A DNA stretch of 64,000 nt from Endozoicomonas montiporae CL-33 (GTDB lineage Bacteria > Pseudomonadota > Gammaproteobacteria > Pseudomonadales > Endozoicomonadaceae). The notes beneath the pieces were generated by a model, which worked only from the letters and a program-made list of their open reading frames with translations, ran no database searches and was not told where the DNA came from. The stretch lies in contig NZ_CP013251.1 of assembly GCF_001583435.1 (NCBI RefSeq), positions 1,034,501 through 1,098,500 on the forward strand. Reading direction: 5' to 3'. Of the stretch, positions 61,001 to 64,000 are shown piece by piece (positions within the stretch are counted from its first letter, which is position 1; each line of letters opens with the position of its first letter). A program made the translations under genes and the position numbers.

Positions 61001-64000
61001 TGGGCGGCGGCCGGTGCCTTTAACTGGTCAGATGAGTCCGCAGTGGGCATTGCGATTGCTGCCAATGTTTCTCAGGGTGATACCAAAGCGTTTATTGGCG
61101 ATAACAGCAGCGAGTACAACAAGGTCACGTTTGAAAACAGCAACAACGTGAAGACCGACAAGCCTGTGCCAGATTCACCTACGGCGCCTGCACCCACGAA
61201 AGGGATTGTGGTGAATTCGGTAGCTGTCCGTGGTCGTGCGGCGGGTACGAATGGCTCGCTGGCAGTGGCGGGTGCCGCAACAACGGAACCTTCTGATAAG
61301 CCGGGAATGGGCACCAAGTTTGAAAAATGGTTCAACGGGCTGTCTTCCAAAGTGGCTTCGAATTACACCGGCGCTTCCGGCAGTGGCGGCGATGCTTCCG
61401 TAGGCAGTGCGTCTGAAAGCGGAAAAAATGACTCAGGCGGTTCCGGTAACAGCTCTGCCGAGGTGTCCGCCGATCAGACCGGATTAGCCGGTGCGGGCAG
61501 CTTTACCGTGTCGGTTAATAACATTGATGCCAAAGCTATGATTGAGGGTGCTTCTATCAGCGGGCACTACAATGGCAGCAGTTACAATGATGTGGATGTC
61601 GACGTTCAGGCTCTGGAAAAAGTGGTGTCTGCCAGTGCCTCGGGTTCAGCGGCATTGTCATTGCTGGGCGCACAATCACCGACCAACCAGAATACGATTG
61701 CCGGTGCTATTGCTTATCAAATCAGCTTTAACGACGCACTGGCCTGGATAAAAGATTCAACCATTTCCTACGCCGACGATGTCAGTGTGCAGGCTCTGCA
61801 TGGTGGCGATCAGACCTCGGTTGCACTGGCGCTGTCTGTGACCAAACCGGATTCGTCATCCGGACAGACACGCAATGGCGCACTGTCCGTTTCTGGTGCT
61901 CAAATCTTCGACGGCACGTCTGCACGCATACAAGGCTCTTCCATCAGCTCCAACCAAGGCAGCGATAATAATCTGGAAGTGTCGGCTTATAACAACAGTC
62001 ATGTGGGAGTCGGTGGCGGTACATTGTACGCCGGTGGTAAGCAGGGTGCTGGTCTTGCTATTACGTTTGCTGAAATCAACGATCCTTCAGCCATTATCGG
62101 TGATGCCAATCCCGATGGTAATAATACCCTCAGTACTGCTTACGACGAGGACGTTTATGATGGCGCAGCCACGGAAGCCATTATTGATTTTAGTGGCAGT
62201 AACCGCTCTTATCTGAACGACTTTGACCGTGTAGATGTCAGTGCCCGCAGTCTGAGTCAGATTGGTATTGGCGCGGCAGGCATTGGCTACAACAATAATC
62301 AGGAAGATTCGCTCGGTTTTCAGGGCAGCTTTGCCATAGGTTCTATTGGCGCGGATACCAAAGCGTTAATCAAAGGCACGAATATTACCGGTGCTGGTGT
62401 CGTCAATGCGAACGCCAGTGGCGACAAAGACGGTAGTCTTGACTCCATTCTCAGCGGATTGGGTTCCAGCAAGTTAAATAAGGATTATGACTTTAGCGGC
62501 GCTGAAGCCATTGATAATACCAACGTTCATACCAATGAAAACGGCAGTGGTTCGACCTACAGCTATTCATCGGAAGGCAAGCGGATTATTGCTGTAGCGG
62601 GTGCTGTTCAGATGGGCAAAAAGAATCTGGGCATTTCCTATGCCCATGCCGACGTTAAAAGCGAAACCAAAGCCCGCTTGGTAGACGTCAATATCAATAA
62701 AAACGATGCCGCCGCAGACGTTAGCGTGAATGCCCGTGATGATTCATTGCTTTACACCGTAGCCATTGGCGTTGGTGTGGGGACGGGTGGTTTTTCCGGC
62801 GTTGGCTCTGTGGCGGTTAACCGTTTGAATAATCAAGTGCTGGCAGAAATTGGCAATTGGAATGGTTCGGATAAAGGCACCATTAATGCCAGCAATGTGT
62901 CGGTTGTTGCCCAGAACGATATGGATCTTATCAACGTTGCAGGTTCGGTTGCTGTTGGCAGTGGTCAGGGCGGGGCATTAGCCGGTGGTTTGGCAGTGGC
63001 TTTGAATCTGGTGGGTACGGATGAGCATTCCACTAAAGCCAGAGTCAGCAACACCAGCCTGAAAGTCGATGAAAACCTGACGGTCAGAGCGCTCAGTGGC
63101 ACCTCGAATGATCATAATTTGCTGGTCGGTAATGCCATTGCCATCGGTGCCAACCTGAGTCAGAGCGGCATTGGTTTTGCCGGTGCTATTTCAACCAACA
63201 ACATTGACCAGTCGGTTGAAGCCGGTATTAAAGACATCGCCACCAATCGAAGTAGCGATGCTGCTTCAGACAGTGGCGGCGATGTGATTGTTCAGGGGCA
63301 AGACTACAGTGACAGCGTAGCAACAGCTTGGATGGGGGCGGGTTCCGGTAACGGTTCGGCGGGTGGTGTGGCTATTGCCACTAATCGGGTGGATTCCGAT
63401 GTCACCGCAGAAATTCTGGGTAATAATGGCAATCCGGGCAGCACGACCCTGAAAGCAAAAAATGTGGTCGTGGACGCTTATCGTCGCAACTGGTTGTTGA
63501 CCATTGATGCAGGCGTAGCCGCTTCCAAACAGGTGTCGCTGGCAGGCTCTGTCGGTACGGGGATTATAGACGGCGATGTTACCGCACGTATTGCTAAGGA
63601 TGCCCGTATTGAAGCATGGAACAATGTGTTGGTGAACGCCGATGCCCTCAGTGTCAATTTAGTGGGCAGTGGTGCAGTGGGTATTGGTCTGGATGCCGGA
63701 GCCGGTGCCGTTGCCATATCCACCGCAATGGAATATGGCAAAACAGAAGCGTACATTGATGACGCCGTGGTCATTGCTAAAGGTAAAGGTGCCACCATGC
63801 GGGTGGATACCGGAGACCTTGAAGGGTATGGCGATCTTCCTGATCTTTCTACCGCGGGTGATGATTCCAACCCCGATGCTGTGTCCATGAATGACCTGAC
63901 CAGCGGGTTCGATCTGCTCTCTGTTGAACGCACCAAAGACTCGGTGAATGGCTTGGTGGTCAACGCCACCTCCAGAACCAAACAGCGAGCCATCACTGTC
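58013..64000 (+). CDS. Giant filamentous haemagglutinin/leukotoxin LktA-like adhesin, 5' part
   Basis: The frame is open for 1996 codons from an ATG after AAGGA (seven bases) and continues past the window end. A long signal region ends near STQALA (about residue 41). Residues 43-165 resemble the two-partner secretion domain of leukotoxin LktA-type filamentous adhesins: TSVTSVNNVHTI, NLVNIVRG, DVVFASSAGFVVGETGVVNVGSL. The rest is repetitive beta-helix-like sequence of imperfect units with Gly-rich turns and repeated Ala-Val-x-Asn patterns. Gly/Ser-rich linkers near residues 682-720 and 1121-1155, and a Pro-rich one near 1050-1063, split it into blocks. Such proteins are exported by a TpsB partner, which is not in view. 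A role in host or surface attachment is inferred. Confidence 0.9.
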   Translation, partial: MEGFHRTTLSSSIDLVNRKAFSHLHWPAVTGALLSTQALAVDNDIQAVDGITSVTSVNNVHTITSLKRSNSSAINVFDKFVVGNAHTANLTVPADASNLVNIVRGSDAPEIHGILNSYKNGTLGGDVVFASSAGFVVGETGVVNVGSLSVKTPDGSLMDALLSGGEPVNAEVSNLLNNSFSVSSSGLVRIQGKINTASGVDIHAHSIEVGDNAIVIAGNAASATGVSNYGVNDDYTAVNVDDLTIPTELKVDGGSIVLKAASTADNAINLSGDLYADGGFTITASDINLASDATLDARHANGSSRGDITLTAAVSEEAGLGVVNVSTAIDLDGQVYAANLTATAESKAASSIKEEPGAAIGSAVGGAFAGASFYLMEADAEATVNVNSNAHINASGNVILSTESHAIADASAITLGNALPGAVAAIYASSDATSITHVKSGATIEAGGDLEVSAHNESYVSATAFNLIAEDANKVVIAAAVGESDVDATAKIDSGVTLDADNLVVAADNQNYYHVSASAYGLKATRYGLAVAVGDFNTNATAELGSSLGTDQDKTGDVTITALDRTLNQRVHSGVTVGSNLFMRTIGSKAISGISALQNGVHNYTTKYLPIGHSAPTDESGKINFKGGLSFSLNLSDHEAYSYLGTNVSGQADAPHIHATGNVLVASQTDLGSDNAPVAGGNSSGALGGDQGGYRTSSETAVSSPNKQSGGDNQTPASDKSLALALNFAINDSDAVAEVGESVQIDAANLGVIAAQHMPIVSTYDKWDNFSDVVSKFNGVGGLQNNILTAFANAGAAADKEAYGGSFNVIWNDMDTKAWIDDNAKVTTTGTGNWSASRTVEANSRIPGFLGDSSVFKDITYTFDFTDSVTVHAYNLMETATVAGNLGTLGLLPNANGTNEKGKSIGGSISYNQQSGSAVAGIGKATVNAAGNVGVYSETDERHFLVTPSSGQGSGVGFSGVLGFLNSEVLTHSSLHHQAQLSADNLLIVASHDFGNWAAAGAFNWSDESAVGIAIAANVSQGDTKAFIGDNSSEYNKVTFENSNNVKTDKPVPDSPTAPAPTKGIVVNSVAVRGRAAGTNGSLAVAGAATTEPSDKPGMGTKFEKWFNGLSSKVASNYTGASGSGGDASVGSASESGKNDSGGSGNSSAEVSADQTGLAGAGSFTVSVNNIDAKAMIEGASISGHYNGSSYNDVDVDVQALEKVVSASASGSAALSLLGAQSPTNQNTIAGAIAYQISFNDALAWIKDSTISYADDVSVQALHGGDQTSVALALSVTKPDSSSGQTRNGALSVSGAQIFDGTSARIQGSSISSNQGSDNNLEVSAYNNSHVGVGGGTLYAGGKQGAGLAITFAEINDPSAIIGDANPDGNNTLSTAYDEDVYDGAATEAIIDFSGSNRSYLNDFDRVDVSARSLSQIGIGAAGIGYNNNQEDSLGFQGSFAIGSIGADTKALIKGTNITGAGVVNANASGDKDGSLDSILSGLGSSKLNKDYDFSGAEAIDNTNVHTNENGSGSTYSYSSEGKRIIAVAGAVQMGKKNLGISYAHADVKSETKARLVDVNINKNDAAADVSVNARDDSLLYTVAIGVGVGTGGFSGVGSVAVNRLNNQVLAEIGNWNGSDKGTINASNVSVVAQNDMDLINVAGSVAVGSGQGGALAGGLAVALNLVGTDEHSTKARVSNTSLKVDENLTVRALSGTSNDHNLLVGNAIAIGANLSQSGIGFAGAISTNNIDQSVEAGIKDIATNRSSDAASDSGGDVIVQGQDYSDSVATAWMGAGSGNGSAGGVAIATNRVDSDVTAEILGNNGNPGSTTLKAKNVVVDAYRRNWLLTIDAGVAASKQVSLAGSVGTGIIDGDVTARIAKDARIEAWNNVLVNADALSVNLVGSGAVGIGLDAGAGAVAISTAMEYGKTEAYIDDAVVIAKGKGATMRVDTGDLEGYGDLPDLSTAGDDSNPDAVSMNDLTSGFDLLSVERTKDSVNGLVVNATSRTKQRAITV

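Noticed and set aside
63478..63996. 172-residue minus-strand frame, and several others, inside the adhesin gene
   Set aside because: The plus-strand adhesin frame is open for 1996 codons with protein-like repeats; these frames arise from its Gly/Ala/Thr-rich codons.
1..64000. tRNA, rRNA, riboswitch or complete insertion sequence
   Set aside because: I looked in the gaps and saw no cloverleaf with the T-loop consensus, no rRNA-like sequence, no known riboswitch core and no transposase gene. Reading by eye can miss weak cases.

Overview
The window looks like chromosome from a marine gammaproteobacterium of the Oceanospirillales type. Endozoicomonadaceae is my best guess, inferred from gene content, mid-range GC, many palindromic mobile repeats and a very large adhesin; no marker gene fixes the genus. 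Most of it is core metabolism and envelope biogenesis. I see no rRNA, tRNA, CRISPR array, prophage or complete insertion sequence.

Layout. Positions 1-2.8 kb hold the end of a short-chain dehydrogenase gene, ilvA and rpiA. From 3.2 to 8.2 kb is a complete livJHMGF branched-chain amino acid ABC transporter operon, flanked on both sides by related 37-38 residue single-span membrane proteins. From 8.8 to 15.8 kb is a signalling cluster: a 1400-residue hybrid histidine kinase with three receiver domains, a CheR methyltransferase, a stand-alone CheB methylesterase and a REC-PAS-GGDEF diguanylate cyclase. Then come an AbgT-family transporter, a PPi-dependent phosphofructokinase, mpl and ubiX, and a minus-strand run of poorly known envelope proteins, a polysaccharide deacetylase, tesB and trmH. 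DedA, a ferredoxin-NADP reductase-like enzyme, hrpB and an RmlD-like protein without its catalytic Tyr/Lys follow.

From 32 to 45.7 kb a REC-PAS-histidine kinase precedes the conserved cell-wall and lipoate block proA, rsfS, rlmH, mrdA, rodA, mltB, rlpA, dacA, ybeD, lipB, lipA. nadD is missing from its usual place, and a remnant lipase gene plus a palindromic element sit between rodA and mltB. From 46 to 57 kb are a DUF3581-type protein, an orphan secreted protein, a nitroreductase, ilvD, two transporters, two lipoproteins, and holA-lptE. The last 7 kb hold a SapC-family gene and the first 1996 codons of a giant filamentous adhesin of the two-partner-secretion (leukotoxin LktA-like) type that runs off the end.

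Palindromic elements of five unrelated sequence types are scattered through the window (8.2, 31.9, 39.3, 45.8 and 48.0 kb). Three have terminal inverted repeats plus nested inner hairpins and look like non-autonomous transposable elements (MITEs). One supplies the last codons and stop of livF and another abuts the broken lipase gene. The most system-like object is the hybrid kinase-CheR-CheB-diguanylate cyclase locus: it has a methylation/demethylation enzyme pair but no chemoreceptor or CheA, suggesting that the kinase itself or a distant receptor is the methylated partner and that the output is c-di-GMP.
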